Notes: generated by a model from the letters alone, not told the origin. Positions 9,552-17,962 are shown, counted from the stretch's first letter. The stretch is 64,000 bases of DNA from Ravibacter sp037191015 (GCA_037191015.1 JBBCKD010000015.1:124001-188000); one strand, 5' to 3'. Made by a program: numbers and translations.

Positions 9552-10259
9552 CTACAGCTGACCTGTGATGGCATCGCGAAGCGTTTTCTCACTGACCGCA
9601 CCGGTAGTCTGCCACACAATTTCCCCGTTTTTATAAAGATAGATCAGGGGCAGGTATTTGATGCCGAGATGTTCGGTCACGGTTTTGTTGACGTCTATGT
9701 CGATCACTTTTACAAGTGCCCGTCCTGAAAATTCGGATTCTATTTTCCTGATGGTAGGATACATCGCTTTACAGGGGGCGCACCATTTGGCGGTGAAGTC
9801 GACCAGCACGGGCAGGTCGCTTTTTAATATGGTTTCATATTCGTCTACCGGCATGCCTACCACAACCTCTTTAACCTCTTTGATCCCGTCTACAGGCCTT
9901 TTTTCTACTGTCCAGCGCATATACCCGCCGTCCAGGTCATAAATCTGGGTAAAACCGTTTGAAGCCAGGAGCTGGGCCGCTGCAGCGCTTCGTGAGCCGG
10001 CAAGGCAATATAGCATGACGGGCTGCTCTTTGTTGAAGTCCTCCATTTGCTTCAGGAAATCTTCTTTCTTAAAATCCACGTTCCTGGCGTTAGGAAGATG
10101 GCCGGCGCTAAACTCTTCCAGGGTCCGGACATCGATCAGTTGCGCGCTTGTGTCATTGCTGATGCGGACCAGGAAATCTTCTCCTCCGATCTTAGATTGG
10201 GCAAATACGAGGGTTTGGCAAAGGAAAAAAACAATGGCGATTCCAAGAAAGGATTTCAT
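9552..10259 (-). CDS. Exported rhodanese-thioredoxin fusion protein
   Basis: A 235-residue periplasmic protein with two redox/sulfur domains. A signal peptide covers 1-21. A rhodanese domain (about 25-118) has the persulfide cysteine C85 in YCLAGSRS and the LIDVRTLEEF and DLDGGYMRW elements. A thioredoxin domain (about 135-235) has WCAPC (C160/C163) and the cis-Pro segment IKYLPLIYLYKNGE. The fusion suggests that a sulfur or redox equivalent is passed between domains or used in periplasmic thiol repair. That is inference, since each domain is well known but the joint reaction is not. It is transcribed divergently from eno, sharing a 142-bp promoter region. Confidence 0.88.
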   Translation of the reverse strand: MKSFLGIAIVFFLCQTLVFAQSKIGGEDFLVRISNDTSAQLIDVRTLEEFSAGHLPNARNVDFKKEDFLKQMEDFNKEQPVMLYCLAGSRSAAAAQLLASNGFTQIYDLDGGYMRWTVEKRPVDGIKEVKEVVVGMPVDEYETILKSDLPVLVDFTAKWCAPCKAMYPTIRKIESEFSGRALVKVIDIDVNKTVTEHLGIKYLPLIYLYKNGEIVWQTTGAVSEKTLRDAITGQL

Positions 10260-10323
10260 GTTTTGAATGTTTAATTACTCGAACAGTAAATTTAGGCTAA
10301 TAATCATATACAAGCCTAGTTGC

Positions 10324-10375
10324 GAACCGTTTTTTTGACTTATTTTGTGCTCTGAACAGGTCTTTTATATAATAA
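10324..10375 (+). promoter_or_regulatory. Putative eno promoter region
   Basis: The AT-rich stretch ahead of eno contains tttttttgac, followed closely by ttattttg (one mismatch to TAnnTTTG) and then a ttttatataataat box about 30 bases before the ATG at 10402. None of these forms a perfect spaced pair. The region also serves the divergent rhodanese gene. Confidence 0.35.
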
Positions 10376-10401
10376 TTCAAATATAACTATCAATCCAGCA
10401 A

Positions 10402-11673
10402 ATGAGTGTAATACAGTCAGTACATGCCAGGCAGATTTTGGATTCAAGGGGGAATCCCACAGTGGAAGTAGACGTAAGAACTGAAAACGGATTTGTCGGA
10501 AGAGCGGCAGTGCCTTCGGGAGCGTCTACCGGCATCCATGAGGCGGTGGAGCTTCGTGACGACGATCCGAAAACCTACGTGGGCAAGGGAGTATTGAAGG
10601 CTGTAGAGAATGTGAACGATATTATTTACCCGGAACTGATCGGTATTTCCGCGTTTGAGCAAAATGAGATAGACAAGATTCTCCTGGAGCTGGACGGGAC
10701 CCCGAATAAAAGCAAGCTGGGAGCCAACGCGATCCTGGGTGTTTCGCTGGCGGTTGCAAAAGCGGCAGCTTACGAAGCAGGTCTTCCGTTATATAGGTAT
10801 GTCGGGGGGACAAACGCCAATACGCTGCCGGTTCCGCTGATGAATATCCTGAACGGAGGAAGCCATGCGGATAACGCTATCGACTTCCAGGAGTTTATGA
10901 TCGTTCCGGCAAAAGCCGATACATTCTCTGATTCGCTCAGAATGGGGGTTGAGGTATTTCATGCACTGAAGAAGGTGCTTAAGAGCAAAGGCTATTCTAC
11001 CAACGTGGGAGACGAAGGCGGCTTTGCACCCAATATCCAGTCGAATGAAGAGGCAATAGAAGTGGTGCTCCAGGCTATTGAAAAAGCAGGTTACAAGCCA
11101 GGCGAGGAGATCTTTATCGCCCTGGATGCCGCCAGTTCGGAATTTTACGAAAACGGTATCTACCATTTCAAGAAGTCGGACGGTAAGAAGCTTTCATCTG
11201 CTGAATTGTCGGCCTACTGGACGGAATGGGTAAATAAATATCCCATCATTTCGATCGAGGACGGGTTTGCCGAGGACGACTGGGATGGCTGGAAGCTGAT
11301 CACAGATGCGATCGGGAAGAAGGTGCAGCTTGTAGGCGATGATCTTTTTGTGACCAACGTGAAGCGCCTCCAGCAGGGAATCGACGCCGGCGTAGCCAAC
11401 GCTGTACTGGTGAAGGTCAACCAGATCGGATCGCTTACCGAGACCATCGATACCGTAAACCTGGCAAAACGCAACAGCTACAAAAACATCATGTCGCACC
11501 GCTCCGGCGAAACAGAAGACGCTACCATCGCCGATCTTGCGGTCGCGCTCAATACCGGGCAGATCAAAACAGGTTCGGCTTCACGTTCCGACAGGATGGC
11601 CAAATACAACCAATTGCTTCGTATTGAAGAAGAGCTGGGAGATACAGCCTATTTCCCCGGCCTGAAGTTCTGA
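10402..11673 (+). CDS. eno: Enolase
   Basis: A 423-residue cytoplasmic enzyme turning 2-phosphoglycerate into phosphoenolpyruvate in glycolysis. The signature SHRSGETED lies at 365-373. Also present are the N-terminal ARQILDSRGNPTVEVDV, the mobile loop SGASTGIHEA, GGSHADNAIDFQEFMIVP, IEDGFAEDDWDGW (metal ligands) and VLVKVNQIGSLTET. Length is normal for bacteria. It is followed by a rho-independent terminator (11724-11756) and then ftsB and gpmI. Clustering with the preceding glycolytic step (phosphoglycerate mutase) around a division gene recalls the eno-ftsB pairing of many proteobacteria. Confidence 0.98.
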   Translation: MSVIQSVHARQILDSRGNPTVEVDVRTENGFVGRAAVPSGASTGIHEAVELRDDDPKTYVGKGVLKAVENVNDIIYPELIGISAFEQNEIDKILLELDGTPNKSKLGANAILGVSLAVAKAAAYEAGLPLYRYVGGTNANTLPVPLMNILNGGSHADNAIDFQEFMIVPAKADTFSDSLRMGVEVFHALKKVLKSKGYSTNVGDEGGFAPNIQSNEEAIEVVLQAIEKAGYKPGEEIFIALDAASSEFYENGIYHFKKSDGKKLSSAELSAYWTEWVNKYPIISIEDGFAEDDWDGWKLITDAIGKKVQLVGDDLFVTNVKRLQQGIDAGVANAVLVKVNQIGSLTETIDTVNLAKRNSYKNIMSHRSGETEDATIADLAVALNTGQIKTGSASRSDRMAKYNQLLRIEEELGDTAYFPGLKF

Positions 11674-11723
11674 TATTTACCGCCTGCCGGGCGGTTGCGA
11701 TACTGGCTAAAAGCCGACGTGAG

Positions 11724-11756
11724 GAGGGTGCTTCAGGCACCCTCTGTTTTAGTTTT
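11724..11756 (+). terminator. Rho-independent terminator after eno
   Basis: A perfect 8-bp stem (gagggtgc / gcaccctc) with a 5-base loop (ttcag) is followed by tgttttagtttt, 50 bp after the eno stop codon. Confidence 0.8.
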
Positions 11757-11805
11757 GTCTCAAATCGTTTACAGGAACAACCAGGCGGATTTTCGCTGAC
11801 AGGCT

Positions 11806-12132
11806 ATGGATAATGTCTTAAACTGGTTAAAAGGGGTTTTCAGCAACTTTTATAAAGGAACTTTTTTAGTTTGGCTGATCTGGGTGAGCTTTTTTGATAA
11901 CAACAGCATCCTGAACGGCTTTTACAGCTCCAGGAAAAGGGCTAAGCTTGAGAGCGATACGCTTTATCTCCATCATAAAATACTGGAAGCCCGGAGAGAC
12001 AGGGACGAAGTTTTCGGGAATGAAAAGATGCTGGAGAAATGGGCCCGGGAAAAATACCGTATGAGCAGGCCGAACGAGGATGTTTACGTTATTGTCGACG
12101 AAAACAACCACTCCCTGGAAAGCCCCGAATAG
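11806..12132 (+). CDS. ftsB: Septum formation initiator, FtsB/DivIC family
   Basis: A 108-residue bitopic membrane protein of the divisome. A short cytoplasmic N-terminus is followed by one TM helix (about 17-33, FYKGTFLVWLIWVSFF), then a coiled coil (about 42-75, rich in E/K/R with heptad leucines) and the family's end motif MLEKWAREKYRMSRPNEDVYVI. FtsB/DivIC proteins bridge FtsL and FtsQ/DivIB during septal peptidoglycan synthesis. It sits after the eno terminator and 77 bp ahead of gpmI. The symbol reflects family membership; whether it acts as FtsB or DivIC cannot be separated from sequence. Confidence 0.85.
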   Translation: MDNVLNWLKGVFSNFYKGTFLVWLIWVSFFDNNSILNGFYSSRKRAKLESDTLYLHHKILEARRDRDEVFGNEKMLEKWAREKYRMSRPNEDVYVIVDENNHSLESPE

Positions 12133-12209
12133 CCGCCTGTTGATCAGCATCCGGCAGACCTGGATCGTTCCGGATATAAAAGAATTTTATCGTGTAGCTT
12201 CATTTGACA

Positions 12210-13742
12210 ATGAACAGGAAAGTTATTTTAATGATTTTAGACGGGTGGGGAATAGCCGGGCCCGGCGAAGAAAGCCGGTCGGCCATTACGGCAGCCTACA
12301 CTCCGAATATGAACAGGCTGCTGGAAAGGTACCCCCACACAGCGTTGCTTACTTCAGGACTCCATGTAGGACTGCCGGAAGGCCAGATGGGGAATTCGGA
12401 GGTAGGACATACCAATCTCGGGGCAGGCCGTATTGTCTACCAGGACCTGGTAAAAATCAATAAAGCCGTAACGGAAGGAACACTTGCCCAGGAACCTGTT
12501 TTGGCCGAAGCTTTTAATTATGCCGCAGCCAATAACCGACGGGTTCATTTTATAGGTCTTGTGTCTGACGGCGGGGTGCATTCGCACATAAACCATCTGA
12601 AAGGGCTTCTGACCATAGCGTACAATGCAAAGCTGAATGACGTGTACGTCCATGCCTTTACCGACGGACGCGACTGTGATCCGAAAAGCGGAGCAGGTTT
12701 CCTGTCAGACCTCAGGCAGCATATGAAGTCCACCACGGGGCAGATAGCTTCCGTGACCGGACGCTACTATGCCATGGACCGCGACAAACGTTGGGAGCGC
12801 GTCAAGCTGGCATATGATGCCATGGTATTCGGCGAAGGGAAAAAGGTATATGCCGATAAGCTGATAGAAGCAGTTGAAGATTCTTACAGCCAGGATGTTA
12901 CGGATGAGTTTATCAAGCCGATCGTGCTGACGAAGGAAGACGGACAGCCGGTCGCGCTTATTGAAGAGGGAGATGTGGTGGTCTGCTTTAATTTCCGTAC
13001 CGACAGGGGACGTGAGATTACCGAAGCGCTTACCCAGACCGACTTCCCCGACTACAATATGTCGAAGCTTAACCTTTATTATATTACACTCACCAACTAT
13101 GACGACACCTTCCGGGATGTCCGCGTGATTTTCGATAAGGATAACCTTGTCAACACATTGGGAGAGGTGATCTCGAAAGCCGGCAAAAAGCAGATCAGGA
13201 TTGCAGAAACGGAGAAGTACCCCCACGTTACCTTTTTCTTTTCGGGGGGGAGGGAAAACCCGTTTGAAGGAGAGTCGAGGCTTTTGTGCCCGTCTCCCAA
13301 AGTTGCGACCTATGATCTGAAACCCGAGATGTCGGCTTTTGATATACGGGATAAGATCGTTCCGGAACTGGAAAACGAGACGGTCGATTTTGTTTGTCTC
13401 AACTTTGCCAATACGGATATGGTGGGGCATACCGGGGTTTTCGGCGCGGCAGTGAAGGCGGCGGAAGCTGTAGACAGCTGTGTAGGAACAATTGTAGATA
13501 CCGCCCTGGCGCACGGTTATACTTCCCTTATCCTGGCGGATCACGGAAACTCCGATTACATGATCAACGACGATGGCAGCCCGAATACGCAGCATTCTCT
13601 GAACCCGGTACCTCTGATCGTTGTGGATTCGCAGTTTAACGGGACGCTCAGGCCGGGTAAGCTGGCCAACGTAGCGCCTACCATATTGAAGTTGATGGGT
13701 ATAGAGAAGCCTTCGGAAATGAATGAAGAGAGCCTTTTGTAA
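12210..13742 (+). CDS. gpmI: 2,3-bisphosphoglycerate-independent phosphoglycerate mutase
   Basis: A 510-residue metal-dependent enzyme that interconverts 3- and 2-phosphoglycerate. The ATG at 12210 is preferred to a TTG two codons earlier. It belongs to the alkaline phosphatase superfamily: metal-binding D11 in LMILDGWG, catalytic S63 in GQMGNSEVGHTNLGAGR, HAFTDGRDCDPKSG, FRTDRGREITEA, NFANTDMVGHTG and the C-terminal ADHGNSDYM. Length is typical. It supplies the substrate for enolase encoded just upstream. Its last 20 bases overlap the proposed start of the lipoprotein gene. Confidence 0.97.
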   Translation: MNRKVILMILDGWGIAGPGEESRSAITAAYTPNMNRLLERYPHTALLTSGLHVGLPEGQMGNSEVGHTNLGAGRIVYQDLVKINKAVTEGTLAQEPVLAEAFNYAAANNRRVHFIGLVSDGGVHSHINHLKGLLTIAYNAKLNDVYVHAFTDGRDCDPKSGAGFLSDLRQHMKSTTGQIASVTGRYYAMDRDKRWERVKLAYDAMVFGEGKKVYADKLIEAVEDSYSQDVTDEFIKPIVLTKEDGQPVALIEEGDVVVCFNFRTDRGREITEALTQTDFPDYNMSKLNLYYITLTNYDDTFRDVRVIFDKDNLVNTLGEVISKAGKKQIRIAETEKYPHVTFFFSGGRENPFEGESRLLCPSPKVATYDLKPEMSAFDIRDKIVPELENETVDFVCLNFANTDMVGHTGVFGAAVKAAEAVDSCVGTIVDTALAHGYTSLILADHGNSDYMINDDGSPNTQHSLNPVPLIVVDSQFNGTLRPGKLANVAPTILKLMGIEKPSEMNEESLL

Positions 13743-14376
13743 TTTGCGGGGCATTGCTGGCAAACCTGCCGGATCGCCGGTCGCCGGATCGCCGGCCGCC
13801 GGAAAAAGGGTATTGCTGATCGCAGCGGTTTGCTGCAGTTTAATTTCTGCCCTCTGGGGGTGTGATGCGGCCGGAAGCGCCGCTTCTTCGGCTCCGGGCT
13901 ATTTCGACCTGGAAGCGCTTGTCGAAGAACAGATAGCGCTCCTTTCGGCGGAAAAACCCGAAGTGGAAAAATACCTCGCCTTCGACGGACAGCGGGACAC
14001 CGTATTTACGCGTGAGATAAACTGGAAAGATGATCTTGCTTTCTTTTTCCAGGCGGGAATCAACAAACCGGCGCTGAACGGTATTTATTCGGTTACAAAA
14101 CCGGATAGTGTTACCGAACTTTACGAGCTTACCAAGGACGGCGCATTCCAGGTCAGATCGGTAAAGGTGAAATACTCGGCTGATACGGGCGAGGTGGACG
14201 ATGTAGAGTTAAATTCTGTGGTGGAAGGTCTTCTTTTCGATACACAAAGAATCCTTAAGCTAAAGCTGAACGGAGAGAAAGGAAGCAACAGGTTAGTTTC
14301 CTATGAAATAAAAGGAGAGCAGCAGTTGAAATTGGGCAAGAAGAAAAGTTTCGAAATAACGGGCCTCGTCAGGTAA
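13723..14376 (+). CDS. Putative lipoprotein of unknown function
   Basis: A 217-residue protein, not recognised as a named family. A hydrophobic segment ending in LISALWGC (Cys at about residue 47) looks like a lipoprotein signal, so the mature protein probably sits in the envelope. The N-terminal part before it is unusually long and contains AGSPVAGSPA, encoded by two copies of a 15-bp GC-rich repeat (13768-13797). The true start may therefore lie downstream, for example at a non-ATG codon near 13812. The mature part looks beta-rich (SVKVKYSADTGEVDDVELN, RLVSYEIKGEQQL). It overlaps the gpmI end by 20 bp, implying translational coupling or a misplaced start. Confidence 0.6.
   Translation: MKRAFCNLRGIAGKPAGSPVAGSPAAGKRVLLIAAVCCSLISALWGCDAAGSAASSAPGYFDLEALVEEQIALLSAEKPEVEKYLAFDGQRDTVFTREINWKDDLAFFFQAGINKPALNGIYSVTKPDSVTELYELTKDGAFQVRSVKVKYSADTGEVDDVELNSVVEGLLFDTQRILKLKLNGEKGSNRLVSYEIKGEQQLKLGKKKSFEITGLVR
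13768..13797 (+). repeat. 15-bp GC-rich tandem repeat
   Basis: gccggatcgccggtc (13768-13782) is followed at once by gccggatcgccggcc (13783-13797), one base different. A further partial gccgg follows. It lies in the N-terminal coding part of the lipoprotein gene and is in frame (5 codons per unit). Confidence 0.8.
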
Positions 14377-14419
14377 TACCCGGAGGCGATTTTTTTATCA
14401 AATTACTATCTGACTACAT

Positions 14420-15289
14420 ATGATCATCCGTAAAGCGGTTATACCGGCAGCAGGGCTTGGGACCAGATTTCTTCCCGCAACCAAGAGTATGCCTAAGGAA
14501 ATGCTTCCTATTATCGATATTCCCACCATACAATATGTTGTGCAGGAAGCGGTTGATTCGGGAATAGACGATATACTCATCATTTCAGGGAAAGGCAAGA
14601 GAGCTATAGAAGATCATTTCGACCGGAATTTCGAGCTGGAAGCACGGCTGGAAGAGAAGGAAGACCAGGCCTGGTATACGGAGATGAGGCGTTTGTCGGA
14701 TATGGCAAATGTCCATTTTGTTCGCCAGAAGGAAGCGAACGGGCTTGGGGATGCGATCTATTATGCCCGGCACCATGTAGGAGATGAGCCCTTTGCAGTA
14801 TTGCTGGGGGATACTATTATGGATTCTGTGATCCCTGTTACGCGTCAGCTTGTAGATACTTATGAACAATACGGCGGCTCGGTAATAGGAGTGGAGAGCG
14901 TGCCGCATGATAAGGTAAACCGCTACGGGATTGTCGGCGGTACGCCCCTGAGTGATTCTATTCTTCAACTCGATACGCTTGTCGAAAAACCTGCGATCGA
15001 CAAAGCTCCTTCAGATCTGGCCATTGCGGGGCGGTATATCCTGTCGCCTGAGATCTTCGATGCAATTGAGAAAACACCGAAAGGGAAGAACAATGAGATC
15101 CAGCTAACAGATTCCATGCTCCTGCTCCTGAAGAGAGAGAATTTTTATGCCCACCTGATAGAGGGGAAAAGGCATGATATCGGGAACAAGCTTGATTTCC
15201 TCAAGACGACGGTAGAGTTTGCCCTGAAGAGGAAGGAGTTCGCCGAGCCGTTCCGGAAGTTCCTGACCGAGATCCTGGCGGAGAAGTAA
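14420..15289 (+). CDS. galU: UTP--glucose-1-phosphate uridylyltransferase
   Basis: A 289-residue nucleotidyltransferase making UDP-glucose from UTP and glucose-1-phosphate for glycan and envelope synthesis. It has the signature AAGLGTRFLPATKSMPKEML near the N-terminus, then PTIQYVVQEAVDSGIDDI, VHFVRQKEANGLGDAI, FAVLLGDTI (metal-binding Asp), VEKPAIDKAPSDLAI and the C-terminal GKRHDIGNKLDFLKTTVEFAL. Normal length. It ends at a strong terminator. The lipoprotein gene lies 43 bp upstream, so the two could be co-transcribed. Confidence 0.96.
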   Translation: MIIRKAVIPAAGLGTRFLPATKSMPKEMLPIIDIPTIQYVVQEAVDSGIDDILIISGKGKRAIEDHFDRNFELEARLEEKEDQAWYTEMRRLSDMANVHFVRQKEANGLGDAIYYARHHVGDEPFAVLLGDTIMDSVIPVTRQLVDTYEQYGGSVIGVESVPHDKVNRYGIVGGTPLSDSILQLDTLVEKPAIDKAPSDLAIAGRYILSPEIFDAIEKTPKGKNNEIQLTDSMLLLLKRENFYAHLIEGKRHDIGNKLDFLKTTVEFALKRKEFAEPFRKFLTEILAEK

Positions 15290-15317
15290 CGCGTCGCCTG
15301 TTCTGATCATGATTGTG

Positions 15318-15361
15318 CTGCCTGTGCTGTCCCTCCGGGACCAGCACAGGCAGTTTTGTTA
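15318..15361 (+). terminator. Rho-independent terminator after galU
   Basis: A long stem, ctgcctgtgctgtccc against gggaccagcacaggcag (one bulged C, 3-base loop), is followed by ttttgtta, about 30 bp after the galU stop. The rest of the 204-bp gap up to tetR holds the tetR promoter and operator. Confidence 0.9.
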
Positions 15362-15441
15362 TACACTGAGGTGGTGTTGCCCTTGCGGGGCTTCATAATC
15401 AGGGTCTTATGTGGTATGATGGAAAAAATATGTGGTGCTGC

Positions 15442-15471
15442 TTGACAAATAAACACTGTTTATTATATTTA
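15442..15471 (+). promoter_or_regulatory. tetR promoter with embedded operator
   Basis: TTG (15442-15444), a 19-nt spacer and TATATTTA (15464-15471, one mismatch to TAnnTTTG) form a Bacteroidota-type promoter 23 bp before the tetR ATG. The spacer is filled by a 17-bp palindrome, AATAAACA-C-TGTTTATT (15448-15464). A repressor bound there would block the polymerase, so autoregulation by the TetR protein is likely. Confidence 0.72.
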
Positions 15472-15493
15472 CATCGAAAATTGATTGATTAAC

Positions 15494-16111
15494 ATGGGTA
15501 TATCTGAAAGGAAGGAAAGGGAACGGGAGGATATGCAGCGCCAGATACTGAATGCTGCGCGAACATTATTTTTAGAGAACGGGTTCGAGAAGACGAGCAT
15601 CCGGGCGATTGCCGACGTTATCGAATATAGCCCGGCTACGATCTACCTTTACTTCAAAGATAAGAACGAGATCTTCTATGAGCTTCACGAGCAGGCTTTC
15701 CAGGCTTTGGAAGAAGAGTTTAAGGGCGTTTTCCTGATCCGGGACCCGTTTGCACAGTTGGTCGAACTGGGGCACCTGTACACGAAATGGGCGGTGGAAA
15801 ATCCGGGACTATACGATCTCTGCTTCCTGATGGAAGCGCCGATGGAGGCCCTTGCCTGCCGGCAGGAGAGCTGGAAAAAAGGAAAAGGAGCGTTTGACCT
15901 TCTGAGGAACGTTATCCAAAGGTGCATCGAAGCAGGTTATTTCAAAGCCCATGACCTGGATACGGCCGCCCTTACCGTATGGAGCTATATCCACGGACTG
16001 GTGACGATTTACCTGAAAAAACGTATGGATGTGTTTGAAGATGAACGCGATATGGAACGTATCAGCGAATCGTACGCGCTGTTTGTCAGGATGATACGCG
16101 ACGGACTTTAG
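15494..16111 (+). CDS. TetR/AcrR family transcriptional regulator
   Basis: A 205-residue DNA-binding repressor. ATG 15494 is chosen over an upstream TTG. The N-terminal HTH domain (about 12-60) reads QRQILNAARTLFLENGFEKT, followed by SIRAIADVIEYSPATIYLYF and KDKNEIFYELHEQAF, the standard TetR_N pattern. The C-terminal half (about 75-205) is an all-helical ligand domain without recognisable ligand residues. It heads the efflux cluster (DUF4260, tolC, MFP, RND pump) and its own promoter holds a perfect palindrome whose 12-bp core recurs before tolC. It probably represses itself and the pump until an effector binds. Confidence 0.9.
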   Translation: MGISERKEREREDMQRQILNAARTLFLENGFEKTSIRAIADVIEYSPATIYLYFKDKNEIFYELHEQAFQALEEEFKGVFLIRDPFAQLVELGHLYTKWAVENPGLYDLCFLMEAPMEALACRQESWKKGKGAFDLLRNVIQRCIEAGYFKAHDLDTAALTVWSYIHGLVTIYLKKRMDVFEDERDMERISESYALFVRMIRDGL

Positions 16112-16119
16112 AAATAACC

Positions 16120-16494
16120 ATGAGCAATCAGAAATCAATGCAAATGAGAAATATCCTGAAATTGGAAGAAGCAGCCTTGTGGGTTGTATCGATATTCGTT
16201 TTTGCCCGGCTGGATTTCTCGTGGTGGTGGTACCCGCTTCTTTTACTCTTGCCGGATATCAGCATGGCCGGTTATCTTTCAGGGCCGCGTACCGGGGCTG
16301 CCGTCTATAATTTCTGGCATCACAGGGCTGTTGCGGTGGCGATATTCCTTATAGGCTACGCATACGATGTGCAGTGGATCATGCTGGCCGGATGCATCCT
16401 TTTCGGTCATATAGCTATGGATCGCCTTTTCGGGTACGGCCTTAAGCTGCCTTCAGGCTTCCAGGATACACATCTGGGGAAGATCGGGAAATAA
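16120..16494 (+). CDS. DUF4260 small membrane protein
   Basis: A 124-residue integral membrane protein of unknown function. Hydrophobic segments at about 17-32, 36-50, 66-82 and 87-101 suggest four helices. Conserved-looking polar positions include the LEEAALW start, PDISMAGYLSGPRTGAAVYNFWHH, the D in HIAMDRLFGYGLK and the closing FQDTHLGKIGK, all typical of DUF4260. It starts 8 bp after tetR, so the two are co-transcribed. Its position between the regulator and the efflux genes hints at a link with membrane stress, but no role is known. Confidence 0.82.
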   Translation: MSNQKSMQMRNILKLEEAALWVVSIFVFARLDFSWWWYPLLLLLPDISMAGYLSGPRTGAAVYNFWHHRAVAVAIFLIGYAYDVQWIMLAGCILFGHIAMDRLFGYGLKLPSGFQDTHLGKIGK

Positions 16495-16524
16495 CTTTCA
16501 GCTGTCGGAGGCTGGTTATTAGAT

Positions 16525-16536
16525 AACACTGTTTAT
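16525..16536 (+). promoter_or_regulatory. Putative TetR operator upstream of tolC
   Basis: aacactgtttat at 16525-16536 is identical to the core of the palindrome in the tetR promoter (15453-15464 region), and the flanks (attagata and ataatgaa) keep part of the symmetry. It ends 11 bp before the tolC ATG and overlaps the AT-rich tttatataat box likely to be the -7 element, so binding would block transcription of the pump genes. Confidence 0.62.
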
Positions 16537-16547
16537 ATAATGAACAT

Positions 16548-17936
16548 ATGGTAGCTAGATGTTCACTCATCCTTTTTATGATTTCGCTGGGCTGGCATAG
16601 CTTGCCGGCTCAGGAGAGCAGCAGCGGTTCGGCTATTCTTGAGAAGTATATCAAAGAAGGTCTGTCCGGTAATCTTCTTCTGAAGCAGGAGCAGCTCGAA
16701 GTCAGTAAAGCACTCCAGTCGCTGAGACAGGCAAAAGCCCTTTTTTATCCCCAGGTCACTTTTGCTCCTACCTATTCGGTAGCATTCGGGGGGCGAAGGC
16801 TGGCCTTCCCGGTGGGAGATATGCTCAATCCTGCCTATGCCGCTTTAAACGAGCTGACCGGATCCGACCGCTTCCCGACCGATATCCGGAATGTGAATGA
16901 ATTGCTCGCCCCCCATAACTTCCAGGATACGAAGGTTTCGTTCCAGTATTCTATCTACAATCCGGAAATAAAATATAACTACCTGATACAAAACAGCCTT
17001 CTCTCTGCTGCTGAGGCGAGATCCGATGTAGTAGCCGCGGAGATCAGGTATGCAGTTGCCGAAGCCTATTACGGCTATCTTATGGCGCTTAAAATACAGG
17101 AGATTTATAAGGCCTCGCGGGCGACGCTGGCTGAGCTCGTACGGCTGAATTCAAGGCTCGCCGATAATAACGTCGTAACGAAGGACGCTGTTCTCGCGGC
17201 GGAATATGAGCTCAGTTCCGCGGACCGGCAGGGAGTGGAGGCTGATAAGAATGTAAATACGGCGCGGGCTTATTTCAATTTCCTGCTGAACCGGGAGCTG
17301 GAAGAGGAGATCGTGGCTGACACCCTGATCGGGAGCTCACCTTTTGTTTTGCAGGGGCAAAATGATCTGCAGCAGTTGATCGGCCTTTCTCTATCCGGCA
17401 GGCCGGAACTGAAACAGTTGGACTACGTCATCCTGGCAGCAAAGCAGGGACGTCAGCTGCAGGAAAAAGCCGCTGCCCTGCCTTCGCTGTTTATCGGGGG
17501 GAATACCGGGTTTCAGGGTTATGGATACCGTTTTAAAGACCAGGAGTACCTGATAGCCCAGCTGGGTCTCCGCTGGGATCTATTCAAGGGCTATGAAAGG
17601 AAGGCCAGGATCTCGCAGGCACAGATACAGGAGGATATGCTCAGGATCAGGCAGACGGAAGCGGGGCGCCGGATTGCGCTCGAAGTGACGCAGGCCTACT
17701 ATGCGCTGAAGGCTTCCGGGGAGGGACTGAAGGTAGCGGGCGCTTCTGCGGATAAAGCGCGCGCTTATTACTCGGTGGTCGACAGCCGGTACCGCAACCG
17801 GAACGTGTTGCTCCTGGAATACCTCAAGGCGGCGAACGACTGGCAGACAGCCAGGATACAGCAGGTTCTTGCCAGGTATGAATTTCTTACCAGGCTGGCC
17901 CACCTTGAGCGGGTAACGGGCCGGGAGTATTATTGA
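16548..17936 (+). CDS. TolC-family outer-membrane efflux protein
   Basis: A 462-residue outer-membrane channel of a tripartite efflux system. Signal peptide about 1-21 (LILFMISLGWHSLPAQ). It has two outer-membrane-efflux repeats: long coiled-coil helices with GLSGNLLLKQEQLEVSKALQ and SLRQAKALFYPQVTFAP in the first half, and LSGRPELKQLDYVILAAKQG, ALPSLFIGGNTGFQGYG and LGLRWDLFKGYERKARISQA in the second, as in TolC/OprM relatives. It is followed by the membrane fusion gene 26 bp away. A putative operator for the TetR protein ends 11 bp upstream of the ATG. Confidence 0.92.
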   Translation: MVARCSLILFMISLGWHSLPAQESSSGSAILEKYIKEGLSGNLLLKQEQLEVSKALQSLRQAKALFYPQVTFAPTYSVAFGGRRLAFPVGDMLNPAYAALNELTGSDRFPTDIRNVNELLAPHNFQDTKVSFQYSIYNPEIKYNYLIQNSLLSAAEARSDVVAAEIRYAVAEAYYGYLMALKIQEIYKASRATLAELVRLNSRLADNNVVTKDAVLAAEYELSSADRQGVEADKNVNTARAYFNFLLNRELEEEIVADTLIGSSPFVLQGQNDLQQLIGLSLSGRPELKQLDYVILAAKQGRQLQEKAAALPSLFIGGNTGFQGYGYRFKDQEYLIAQLGLRWDLFKGYERKARISQAQIQEDMLRIRQTEAGRRIALEVTQAYYALKASGEGLKVAGASADKARAYYSVVDSRYRNRNVLLLEYLKAANDWQTARIQQVLARYEFLTRLAHLERVTGREYY

Positions 17937-17962
17937 TATCTATTCACCAGTCAACTGAAAAT

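Noticed and set aside
12705..13763. 352-codon open frame on the minus strand
   Set aside because: It is antisense to gpmI, whose motifs are complete; it reflects codon bias, not a gene.
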